DNA from: Tubulanus polymorphus
Taxonomy: Eukaryota; Nemertea; Palaeonemertea; Tubulaniformes; Tubulanidae
NCBI RefSeq assembly: GCF_964204645.1
Contig: NC_134027.1
Location: 24,230,485-24,294,484 of the forward strand
Direction: 5' to 3'
Length of the DNA stretch: 64,000 nt
Position numbers and translations under genes: made by a program. Shown piece by piece: positions 47,498 to 57,300 of this stretch; position 1 is the first letter of the stretch, and every line of letters begins with the position of its first letter. The notes beneath the pieces are model-generated. The model ran no database searches. It saw nothing but the letters and a program-made list of their open reading frames with translations, and was not told the DNA's origin.

Positions 47498-49894
47498 ATG
47501 CCGAACCGGACCAAGTTCTCGGATTCATGGTTGATTGAAGATGATAAACAAGGACACAAAATAAATGAATGGTGCCAACCAGTGAAAGGCGATATTTATA
47601 AGGCATATTGCTTTATATGTGAAAAAAAACTATCTATTGATAACCAGGGTTTAGGCCAACTAATACAACATGCCTCAAAAATGATGCATCAAAATAATAG
47701 CAAGATAAAACTGAACAAAAATCATAAAAAACTTTTCCCGGTTGATAACACTTTAGAATGTGAAAGCTTAAGTGATAAGGTACTCAAGGCAGAAATAATA
47801 TGGGCCATGTATGTGGCTGTAAATGACTACAGCTTCTTGTCATGCAACGATGTGTGTGAAACTTTCAGATGCATCTTCAAAGATCCAGCTGTTATAAATG
47901 AAATGACGTTGTCAAATGGGAAAGTGTCTTATACGATAAGCGATGGAATAAGAATACAGTTGACAAATGAGTTGATGAATGATATTCAGGATTGTACTAC
48001 TGGATATTGTGTTTCATACGATGAAACACCAAACAAGCAGAAACTGAACCAGTTGGATATATATGTGGGGTATTTTTCACCTATATCCAAGAAAATTGAA
48101 ACTCGAACAGCTGAAATGGTACTCGGGGAGCTTCTCGGTGCCATGAATGACTTCAACATTGACTTATCGAAAATCATAGCTTTGTGTAGTGATGGCCCAA
48201 ATGTAAATATATCAACTTGGCGTAAGATGTCAGCAAAAGTAATAGAAAAGGGCGGAAAGATGATAGATGTTGGATCATGCAGCCTCCATATGGTTCATAA
48301 TGCGTTTAGAAAAGGCTTAGCATCTTTTGGCGCTGACATAGAAGAGTTTGCAGGAGATATACACACATTCTTCAAGTATGCCACAAGGCGACAAGATTAT
48401 GCAGTGTTCCAGCGAAAGGTTGGTGTAAAGGAAAATACATTCCTCAAACATGTTGATTCGCGTTGGTTGACACTAATTCCAGCACTCTGTAGAATCAGCG
48501 AACAGTTTCCAGCTTTGAAGGCATATTTTGGTGATCTCAAAAAGAATACTAAGAATGATGATTCTCAATCTGCATGTTGTAAACGAATACAGAAGGTACT
48601 ACTCGACGTAACTGTTCCTGTGAAGATACAATTTATCCTAGATATCGGTAATATGTTTCAACGGTATGAAACTCTTTTCCAAAAGCGTGAACCGATGATT
48701 CACATTTTGTATACAGAAATGTGCGAGTTAATGCATAAAATATTGTTACGCTTTATTAAGCCTGATTCTCTCCCAGAAAAGACTGGAGCAAAGTTGCTGG
48801 CTGCTGATATTGAAAAATGTGAGCAGCTCTCTGATGCTTGTTTAGTGGTTTGTAAGCTCACCAAGGATAAACTTGCTGTTCTAGATTCTTCGAAACAAAA
48901 ACTGATAATAAAAGGCATTCGGGCATTCTATGTTAAAATAGCATCATATCTCCAACAGAAACTTCCCCTTGGAAATAATTTCCTACGAAACGTGAGGTGT
49001 TTACAACCGGAACGTCGGTCTGTTCATCGATTTGGGTTGTCAATTAAGGCTCTGGCGGTTGATCTGCCGACTATCATACCTGCATCACAAGTCTCCACAG
49101 TTGTAGACGAATGGAAGATATATAGCAATGACTTGCTTGAAGATGATTGGTATAAAGACTCAGATGGAATAAGGTTACGAATTGATAAAGCATGGGAGAA
49201 AATATTTGTTCGCCAGACTGCTTCTGGTGATAGCAAATATACTGTCCTGCCCAAATTGGTAATGGCATGCCTTACTATATCTCATGGTAGTGCTGAGGTT
49301 GAAAGAGGGTTCTCTGCCAATTCACGCACCATTACTGGTTCAAGGGCAAGTCTTGGAGTTGAAGCAATTACAGGTTTGAGAATGATCAAGGACAAATTAA
49401 AGACCACTGGACAGAAGCCATGTGAAATGACATTATCACCTGAGCTACTATCATGCTGTAGACGGTCTTATAAAAACTATACAGAGAGACTTAAGAAAGA
49501 GAAAGAGATGGCTGAAAAGGCAAATAAGAAAGCTCTAGAAGATAGAAAAAGAGCCGAGGAGGCAAAGCAGGTAGAGACAGAATATGAAAATACAAGAAAA
49601 ATCCTTGAAACTAGAAAATTAGAGTTGTTGGAAGTTGATCATTCATCCATGGAATCAATGACGACAAATAAACAACTACTCATGGAAGGCAATGAAAAAT
49701 TGGCCAAAGCTATCAAGGAAAAGGACCTTACACAAATCAAAGTTGCACAGTGCATGATTGAGGTGGCACACAATAAATTTGATAAACTTGAGAAGGAAAT
49801 GAAAGACAATCGACAGAGAATAGGTGAAATTGAGAAAAGGAAGAGAAAATTAAATGATGACCATGCTGAAACCATGAAAAAGCTAAAATGTTAA
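47498..49894 (+). CDS. hAT-superfamily transposase with C-terminal coiled coil
   Basis: A 798-residue uninterrupted ORF. N-terminal C2H2-type finger (C38, C41, H58, H64), then the RNase H-like core with the expected acids: D175 in SYDET, D232 in CSDGPNVN and E600 in HGSAEVERGFS, the last inside the hAT dimerisation motif. A C-H pair (CSLHMVHNAF) lies between. Residues ~670-798 are an unusually long Lys/Glu-rich coiled coil beyond the normal end of hAT transposases. No frameshift or stop, so it may be functional or recently active. Start chosen at the first ATG before the zinc finger. The upstream ORF at 47118-47411 looks non-coding. Confidence 0.92.
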   Translation: MPNRTKFSDSWLIEDDKQGHKINEWCQPVKGDIYKAYCFICEKKLSIDNQGLGQLIQHASKMMHQNNSKIKLNKNHKKLFPVDNTLECESLSDKVLKAEIIWAMYVAVNDYSFLSCNDVCETFRCIFKDPAVINEMTLSNGKVSYTISDGIRIQLTNELMNDIQDCTTGYCVSYDETPNKQKLNQLDIYVGYFSPISKKIETRTAEMVLGELLGAMNDFNIDLSKIIALCSDGPNVNISTWRKMSAKVIEKGGKMIDVGSCSLHMVHNAFRKGLASFGADIEEFAGDIHTFFKYATRRQDYAVFQRKVGVKENTFLKHVDSRWLTLIPALCRISEQFPALKAYFGDLKKNTKNDDSQSACCKRIQKVLLDVTVPVKIQFILDIGNMFQRYETLFQKREPMIHILYTEMCELMHKILLRFIKPDSLPEKTGAKLLAADIEKCEQLSDACLVVCKLTKDKLAVLDSSKQKLIIKGIRAFYVKIASYLQQKLPLGNNFLRNVRCLQPERRSVHRFGLSIKALAVDLPTIIPASQVSTVVDEWKIYSNDLLEDDWYKDSDGIRLRIDKAWEKIFVRQTASGDSKYTVLPKLVMACLTISHGSAEVERGFSANSRTITGSRASLGVEAITGLRMIKDKLKTTGQKPCEMTLSPELLSCCRRSYKNYTERLKKEKEMAEKANKKALEDRKRAEEAKQVETEYENTRKILETRKLELLEVDHSSMESMTTNKQLLMEGNEKLAKAIKEKDLTQIKVAQCMIEVAHNKFDKLEKEMKDNRQRIGEIEKRKRKLNDDHAETMKKLKC

Positions 49895-50169
49895 GATATG
49901 AACGGTGTGTAGACACATTCATCGTTGTACTGTATAAGCCCTTGGTCATTGTTCTTTTATTAAAGTGTAATTTTGTCTTATAGTTAAGTGAAATTAATCA
50001 TTTTGTACTATTTACCAGTTTCATGGTGTTTTAAAACAGTTTTGAAAAAACATAATGCACCATCAGTGTTTAGTTTGTTATGATATAGTTTGTAGTGTTG
50101 CGAGTTAATAATGTTTATATAATGTTTATAAGTTCATGAAAAGTTTAGCATTATGTTTGTAAGTTTATA

Positions 50170-50373
50170 CAGTGTAACCTCGATATAACGAACTCCATGG
50201 GACCTACGAGCAATCATATGATTGCTCGTAGATGGGACTGAAATCTATGTTCGCTATTTAACCGATAGTTCGTTATATCAGGTGATAATTGTAATAAATC
50301 CACCAATCGGGACAAAATATATAGTTAACTGATAAATCGTTATATCAGGGTTCGTTATAACGAGGTTCCACTG
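50170..50373. mobile_element. Pogo/Tigger-like MITE nested in the hAT element
   Basis: Ends CAGTGTAACCTCGATATAAC and the complement CAGTGGAACCTCGTTATAAC, with TA at 50168-50169 and 50374-50375. It contains a perfect 28-bp palindrome (50204-50231, centred on CATATG). Confidence 0.85.
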
Positions 50374-50719
50374 TAGTTAAGATTTTAAATAGTAATACTC
50401 TGATACCTTTTGTATCTACCGGGTACCTCACTGCAATTTATTATGAGTTGCTGCAGTCATTCAGTTTATTGTAAAATGTTTTTTCGAAAAAAAGAAATGA
50501 AAAAATGTAATAAATAAACTTTATTTTCTAGTTTCAGATTACTGAAGTTCATTCAAAGACATCTGTGAATATGATGCTGCAGGTTGTATCCTCTCTTCAT
50601 ATATTAAAGTCCTATTTTCTGATGGATATCCAATATATTCTATGAAATTTTCCTATTTCTGGACACTCTTCCTATTTTTTTTATGGACCAGATCACTGGA
50701 ACCCCTGGATGACTCATCT

Positions 50720-51005
50720 GAGGTTGACTGCAGCTATAGAAATGAACTGATTACAAATTTTTTTTTAGTTTACAAAATGACCCAGCCGATGAGGGAAAAC
50801 AAGGTATCATTTTTTTCACAATCCAAGAGGATGACTTATCCGAGGTTGATTGTTCGACTGCTACTACATGTATAGAAATGAACTGATTACAAATTTTATT
50901 AGTTTAAAAAATGACCCGGTTGATCAGGAAAAACAAGTTAACATTTTTTAGCCTGGGTAGTGACTTTTTTCACCACCCCTAGAGGATGACTTATCCGAGG
51001 TTTGT
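50720..51005. repeat. Repeat family that served as the hAT target
   Basis: Two successive copies of ATAGAAATGAACTGATTACA ... AAAATGACCC(A/G)G(C/T) ... AGAGGATGACTTATCCGAGG. The left flank of the hAT element (46830-46959) is another copy, cut at GATGAC. Confidence 0.75.
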
Positions 51006-51329
51006 TATACGAAAGTAGACTCTACGGGCTCCATTGAGAACCTCGGCTTTCTTAATATAGTTCTACACACACTGACGCACGCTTCAAACACCTCAAGTAA
51101 ATGGATAAATATTCCCTGAGTAAAAGTAAGGAAAAGATTCAACCATGAATAACGAGAAAGGTGACGAATTTGATTTAAAACGTGGTCGTTGCGTTGAGAG
51201 CTGGTTGAAAATCCATGACAGCCAAAACAGAAGGAATTCATTTCCTAATGAGTGAATAAACAGTTAAGATAATAGATGGATTTGCTCGTCAGAAAATGAA
51301 ATGTGTACGGTTTTTGTTGTTATGGATTA

Positions 51330-51549
51330 GGCTAAACAAAAATGATACCTCGTTTCTCCGCAGCGGTCAGGTCATTTTTGTAAAATATAATAAAATTTGT
51401 AAAGGGTGCATTTCTATAGCGGCCGGGTCCGTTACGGTAAAATTTAACACGATTTTTAAAAAAGGAATGTACAGGGTAGATAGGCAGCCGGCCGGGTCAA
51501 CTAAAAGCTCAGCAGAGCGGAGAAACAAGGTAGCAATTTTCTTTTAGCC
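51330..51549. mobile_element. Small MITE with GGCTAAA ends, copy 1
   Basis: Ends GGCTAAACAAAAATGATACC and the near-complement GGTAGCAATTTTCTTTTAGCC, with internal GCGGCCGGGTC motifs. Copy 2 is at 60009-60227 with TTA flanks, Harbinger-like. Confidence 0.75.
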
Positions 51550-51909
51550 TTTTCAAAATGTTTTCAGGCTGGATCTCGCATTTCACATAATTTAAAAACC
51601 GAGCAGAATAACTCATCGAAAATTCATCGAAATGTTGATATTCCAAGTGACTGCACGGCCGCCTATTTCTCAACGTACTCTCAGTTCATTGTTCACTGAG
51701 GTTTAATCACAGTTAAAAACCATTTCAAATCACATTTCGATGACTAGTTGAGACTCAATGATTAGCACATAGTTAAATCCCAAATATTAATCTCTGTCGA
51801 GTAAAATCAGGGGCCATTTCACAGATAATCTTCGAGTAGTATTGCGTTGTTAGGACTAACGACCATCTCAAGTCATTCTGCGAAATGCCCCCCTTAGTCT
51901 CGGGTATTT

Positions 51910-54212
51910 CTATGAGTTCGTTAACGGGACCACTTTGTCGAGGTATTCCGGTTTTGGATTATCGTTGATATATTTCTGCAGGTACGTGCAGCTCAATTTC
52001 ATTTGATGATTTTCGTTCACTACAAATTCGAACGCTGCCTAAAAATATAAAGAAAAAAAATGCACGAAATGTCTCTGGTGAAGTTCTGAACACGCGTTGA
52101 AGCCTGGATGTTCAGTTTTTGAATCAGAAAGAGGGCTGAAAAAATGTCTCGTGTTCGAAGATGTTTCGTTTTACGGGAAATACCTTAGCGAGTAATTTCG
52201 CGATTCCGCGCCCTTGAAAGACAGGTGGAACTTCGGTATGATATAGATCAGCGACGTGAGGTTTTATCCACGCGTAATCTAAAAGCGCTGTGTGTCCTGA
52301 AATTAAAACGTTCAACGAATAAAAAAGATGAAAACATTACTCTCCAACTGATCTAAGTTCTAATAGCATAACGATACAATAGATTAAGACCGTATAGTCT
52401 CCTCAGCTCATTTTGGTTCCAGAGTCAAATAACTAACTTGATAACGGTATAAGCTTATTTTGGTCTTATAACCAACCAATCAACTAACTCAAGACAATTA
52501 AATACTTGTAGTATCAAAGGAATGTGAATATACAAGCAAGAGTAGAGTGGAGAGTGGAGCAAGGAGCAGGAAGTGACATCATCTAATGGTCGTAACCATG
52601 ATTCTTTATCTAATTTTATTGATTTTAATCATGGATGGCTTTTTTTTCGAGTGTTTTCAGTGGTAGTTTTTGTCCTTTTTGCATGGACAATATTTATCTA
52701 TGTCGTGTTTTAAGTGGGCAATCTTTGTCCTGTTACATTTTTCATCCCGCTATTTTGATGAAGGTCTTATGACCAGGATTTGACCTGACTCGCCCCCTCT
52801 CCACTCCACAGGGTTTCGAGGAACACTGTATGTAACCTTGGAGTAATCAGTCTGATTACTCCAAGATGTAACAGAGGCCGACGTTTGAAGGGGTATGTGA
52901 CACTTGGAATGCTTATCTCAATCTGCAGATTACAGAAAAGGGGAAAGTTTAAATGGGCGATAGATAACACAATAAGTCAGACAAGTATTGGTTAAAGTTC
53001 ATCAGATATAGACCTAGGTAGTCCTATGATATGCATTTAAGGCAACTACACAGATCGAAAATCTGGATATCGAGGCTTAAATCTCCGATGAGAAAAACCA
53101 TAGTTCTACTGATCAGACCAAAGTCCAGTAAATACTCTCTACTGCTGACTGAAACGATATCAGTTAACCAAGACCAAAAAGTCAAAATATTACACCAGAC
53201 CTCTCTGTGATTTAAGATATCAAAGTTAATCCGAAATTTGTATGTAATTTTAAGTATTTCGAAAAATATAGACCACATTTACAACTACAAATAACTGCTA
53301 GGTGGGTGGGGTCATCCTTATTACCGAGATGGCGTATTTTACCGAGATGAACCGAGATCAAATGAGATGAAATTAAATATAACATATTTATTTATTCCTT
53401 ATCGTTTTTAACACTTGTAATCATGTTTTATCAGTAATAAATACCTTCTAGAGTCATATTTTACATATTCTTTTATTTAAAAGAATTTTGACTTCAAATA
53501 CGTATACGTTAACTCGGTAAGCAATAAAATTTCATTGAATTTGATTGATCGACGATCTCATCTCGGTAAAGTTAAAAGTTATTTTTCTACAAAAATATCT
53601 GACGAAATATGTTAAATATGACTCCAGCAGGCATTTATTACTGATATGATATGATTTCAATTGTAAAAATCGATAAGGAATAAATAAATATGTTATATTT
53701 AATTTCATCTCGGTTGATCTCGGTTGATCTCGGTAAAATACGCCATCTCGGTAATAAGGATGACCGGGTGGGTGCCATAAATTATAATGTACCAGTTACC
53801 ACTGACTAACTGAGGCAAGATGGTAAACCCTAATTCATTGTTTCAGACCAAAAATGATTTTAACTACATATAAAAAAGACCTTAAATCTTTACCTACAAT
53901 TTTATAACATAACCCTTACTTTGATCGAACCCTCTAGAACCTCACTAATTAACCTTTATTTTATTCAGTTCAAAAAGCCGCCATGTTGGGGAAGATTAAT
54001 AACCAAAACTGTACCAACATTTTATTGATTTACTTGCCTTCCAAATTGATGTAGAATTGATGTTTTTCTCGATCGTGCTGCACCGTGTAAGAGGCGGTTG
54101 ACGCGGCTTCGCTGGTTTTACTACTCATCTTCGAAATTTGTATTCGTTGACAGCTCGATATTCTTAAATTACCGGCGCATTTTATCAACGCTCGAGACGA
54201 GAAGGAATTCAT
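51910..54212 (-). CDS. NATD1: NATD1-like GNAT acetyltransferase (Yjdj-type)
   Basis: Minus-strand exons 54212-54038, 52296-52184 and 52038-51910 (138 aa). The small GNAT-fold domain matches NATD1/GTLF3B: YTVQHDREKHQFYINLEGH, DLYHTEVPPVFQGRGIAKLL (acetyl-CoA loop QGRGIA), then a C-terminal exon with CTYLQKYINDNPKPEYLDKV. Known members are ~110 aa. The extra N-terminus (MNSFSSRALIKCAGNLRISS), rich in Ser/Arg and lacking acids, could be a mitochondrial presequence; an internal Met at 54128 is an alternative start. Intron 1 keeps frame only with a GC donor (G then GCAAGT, 54037-54032); the GT four bases on breaks it. Substrate unknown in this family. Confidence 0.93.
52065..52145. repeat. Single monomer related to the DNAJC2 intron 15 array
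   Basis: AAATGTCTCTGGTGAAGTTC TGAACAC, then GGATGTTCAG, then GGGCTGAAAAAATGTCT, same order as the 10845-11275 units (NATD1 intron 2). Confidence 0.55.
53310..53765. mobile_element. Foldback-type MITE, copy 2 (NATD1 intron 1)
   Basis: Ends GTCATCCTTATTACCGAGAT and its complement. The centre is the reverse complement of the copy at 2549-2984. GGTGGG-rich flanks on both sides. Confidence 0.82.
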
Positions 54213-54320
54213 AATCAATTCAATTCAACATGGCTCCACATAAATCCAATTCAATACCTTTATTTTCGATTCAAGGTGGCGCCACATGACAGTCAGATAT
54301 TAGTCCGTCCCTAAAAAGTT
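54213..54320. promoter_or_regulatory. Shared head-to-head promoter region of NATD1 and UROC1
   Basis: Only 108 bp separate the two start codons. AACATGGC (54228-54235) resembles a YY1 site, and GGTGGCGCCAC (54276-54286) is palindromic. No TATA box. A bidirectional promoter is inferred from the spacing. Confidence 0.5.
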
Positions 54321-57300
54321 ATGTCACCGAATCGCGTCGAAATGTCTCGTTTAAAGCAACTTTCTGTCGGTTTACCGTTGAATCCGATGCCCGATAATAA
54401 ACCCAGAGATACTTCAATACCACACGCACCTGTTAGAACACCCGGCTTGAACTGTCATCAACGCAAAGTAAGTTTATTTTCCAAAAATGACAGGTCTGCA
54501 TTAAAACTGATATAAATAGAAAAAAAACTTCTTGCTTTAAATTTTGCTTTAAATTGATGAGTTGATTTAAAATCAGTCTCAATAAGATCAGTCTCTATAT
54601 TGCATTCGGCTCTTTTACATGTACATTATTAAAACAATGAATATAAATAGTGAGACTTCAGGACAGATATTTTTCAGTGTCTTATTGCGGAAATGAAATA
54701 TCAAGACCTCGATTCAGCTATCGAAAATATTCTCTTACTTCTACATTAATTAATTCATCTATGCCTGAAACTTATTTTTTTCCCTTTAATACAGAAATAA
54801 GTAAATTTTCTTCTTATGAATCAACCTTTCAAATGAATTATTTGTCAGAACATTTTCCTTATCGTTATTGTTGAGAATCATTTTCGATATTTACGACGGA
54901 TCAGAATATTCATTCAACTCAAAATGTTCTTCCATTAGTCTAGCACATGCCTAGATATTTCGCCGTTTCGTCAAATATTGTTGTGAGTTTGGGTTTTTTC
55001 GGGACCTGACATGACAGGTTCTGGAAACTCTGCAGACAGACATCATTCCTTGATGTAGTCTGAATACCAGTCGTTACGGGTTCCTTATGGGTTGTTTGGG
55101 GAATGACAGCTAGGTATTAGACCAGGCGTGATGCTGTTGCAGCCACTATCAGTGCTGACAAGTGGGTTCGGGTCCTGCTGGCTGCTTACAGTGTGCGGGC
55201 AACACTTCTAAGGCCGTCCCGTCGTGAGGTTAAATGAATAATCCAATATACCCTTGGGAAACCCAAGATCCAAGTGACGTTAAGCCAAAAAAACAAACGA
55301 ACAATGCTAGTATTTCACTGATAACTTGTTCTGATTGGTTAATTCACACTACCCCCGTGCAGCACAATTACAGATAATTCTGTAAACACTAAACACTCAA
55401 GAGTCGAAATGAAATAGAAGATTGGATAGAGCAGTATTCGAAATATAACTAACATCGCTATTTGAATCTTCTACTTTCAGATAGCCTTACAAAATGCCCT
55501 TCGTTACTTTCCACCGAGTCTCCACGACGTCCTGGCTGCTGAATTCGCCGCCGAACTTCGCGACTACGGACATATTTACATGTACAGATTCATTCCCGAC
55601 TTCCCGATGAAGTGAGTTTCTTTGACCCAACTTCGCCAGTTTATAGGCCTATGTGGCAGGGTTTTCCATATCCAATCCTACAAATTCTGTAAACTGCTTA
55701 CTTTTGGAAAAAAACCCTAATTTGAAATGCTTACCGGTACTTTTCTGGTAAAACCTTTGAGCGCTAAAGATTTCTATTGCCTTCGATCGTTGTCTCATCT
55801 TTTCAGTTACAACTAGTCAAAATTGTTTTAAAATAGATTTTTAACTTTGATGCAATTACTCATTTTCATGGCTTTTACCCTTTAGTGCTGATGAATAGAT
55901 AGTGCTTGGTATAATTAGAAAATTTTGAAATTTCTGTCCCTATTGTGTTTAACAATAGGCATGTGTCTGCATTGTTTTAGTTACTTTTGAACTGTGTCTG
56001 CCATTTAGAGATAGATAACCATTTACTTAGTACATCAATACACCGTGGTGTGGTTTACTAACAAAGTTCACGGATTCATAGACACACTGAAAGGATCAAT
56101 CATTAATTTGGAAAAAGGCATATATTTTCGTATGATAATAATTTTTTAGGGCGCATGCCATTGATGAATACCCGGCTCGATGTCGTCAAGCCGCCGCTGT
56201 CATGTTGATGATCATGAATAACTTGGATCACAAAGTCGCGCAGTTTCCCCATGAGCTTGTCACCTATGGCGGGAATGGTCAGGTTTTCTCGAATTGGGCG
56301 CAGGTACTCTCTCATCACTTTCTGAACATTGTGACCCCCTTGATGGTACAGTTAGTTCAACCTTTGGCTCAGATAAGTTGTAACTGTCGAGCAGAAAATT
56401 TATCTAAAATGGATGTTGACTGATCAAGACCCTAATGTAACGGAGATGATTTTATAGTTTTAGAAAATTCCGCCCCGGTGTTGTACTAAAGGGGTCCACT
56501 GCTTTACTGTGTCTACACTGTGGTGCGGTGTATCGTTAGTTAGTAATATTGCACAATGTTTGACAGCTGCTGCCTTCATTCATTAGTGATCATAACTAAC
56601 CAATAATTGCTTATTAGACTGCACTATACCATTGTACAGAAGATCTTCTTGTTGAAACTTTACCCTATAGATATTGATACTATTGATATCAATGTCCCTT
56701 GTCTTCGGAAACCCATCAAAGCTCCTGTACAGACATGTTACAACAGTCCAGTTCCAGCTCTGAGTATTTGTTCATTTTAGATGTTTTGACTCATAAGTCA
56801 AATACAGTCTGGATTCCATTGAATTTTCGCGTAATGCAACAACCCTTCTGCGTCGATAGCAATCATCTTCATACGTGCATTTCATTGTTCGTTATTATTT
56901 TCAGTTTTGGTTGACGATGAAGTATTTGTCGGAAATGACCGAAGAGCAGACGTTGATTATGTGCTCCGGACATCCGCAAGGTTTATTTCCGAGCCACGTC
57001 GGATCTCCGAGAGTCGTCATCACAAACGGCATGGTACGTCTGTCATTAATCCCTTGATCCCGATGACAGGGGGTGTGATAGATGGTTTCCATTGACAAGT
57101 CTGAGATCGATCAAGTCATCCTCCCCCAGCTGGCTTTCGAGTCTGATGGCAATTCTACACTCAGCCACAGCACGAACCCCTGCCACACTGAACCAGGTGT
57201 GCAGGTTTCAAAGATTGCGGCACCAATCAGATTGCTTGTTGTATAGCCTAATCACTGAGCAACTAAAATACAACAGGATATCTGATTGGCTAATAATGAC

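Larger units (their letters stand above)
46960..50707 (+). mobile_element. hAT-like DNA transposon, apparently complete (3.75 kb)
   Basis: Left end CAGGGCTTCTAGTGGTCC and right end (complement) CAGGGGTTCCAGTGATCTGG form imperfect TIRs. Both sides carry GATGAC (46954-46959, 50708-50713). A related sequence at 50983-51000 has one uninterrupted GAGGATGACTTATCC, an empty-site paralogue that fixes the target duplication at 6 bp. Subterminal TCCTATTTT motifs are clustered at both ends. It encodes one intact transposase and carries a nested pogo-like MITE. Confidence 0.9.

Noticed and set aside
53310-53765. Nine-base target duplication for the second foldback MITE
   Set aside because: GGTGGG-rich sequence is on both sides, but the copies do not align exactly at any boundary choice.
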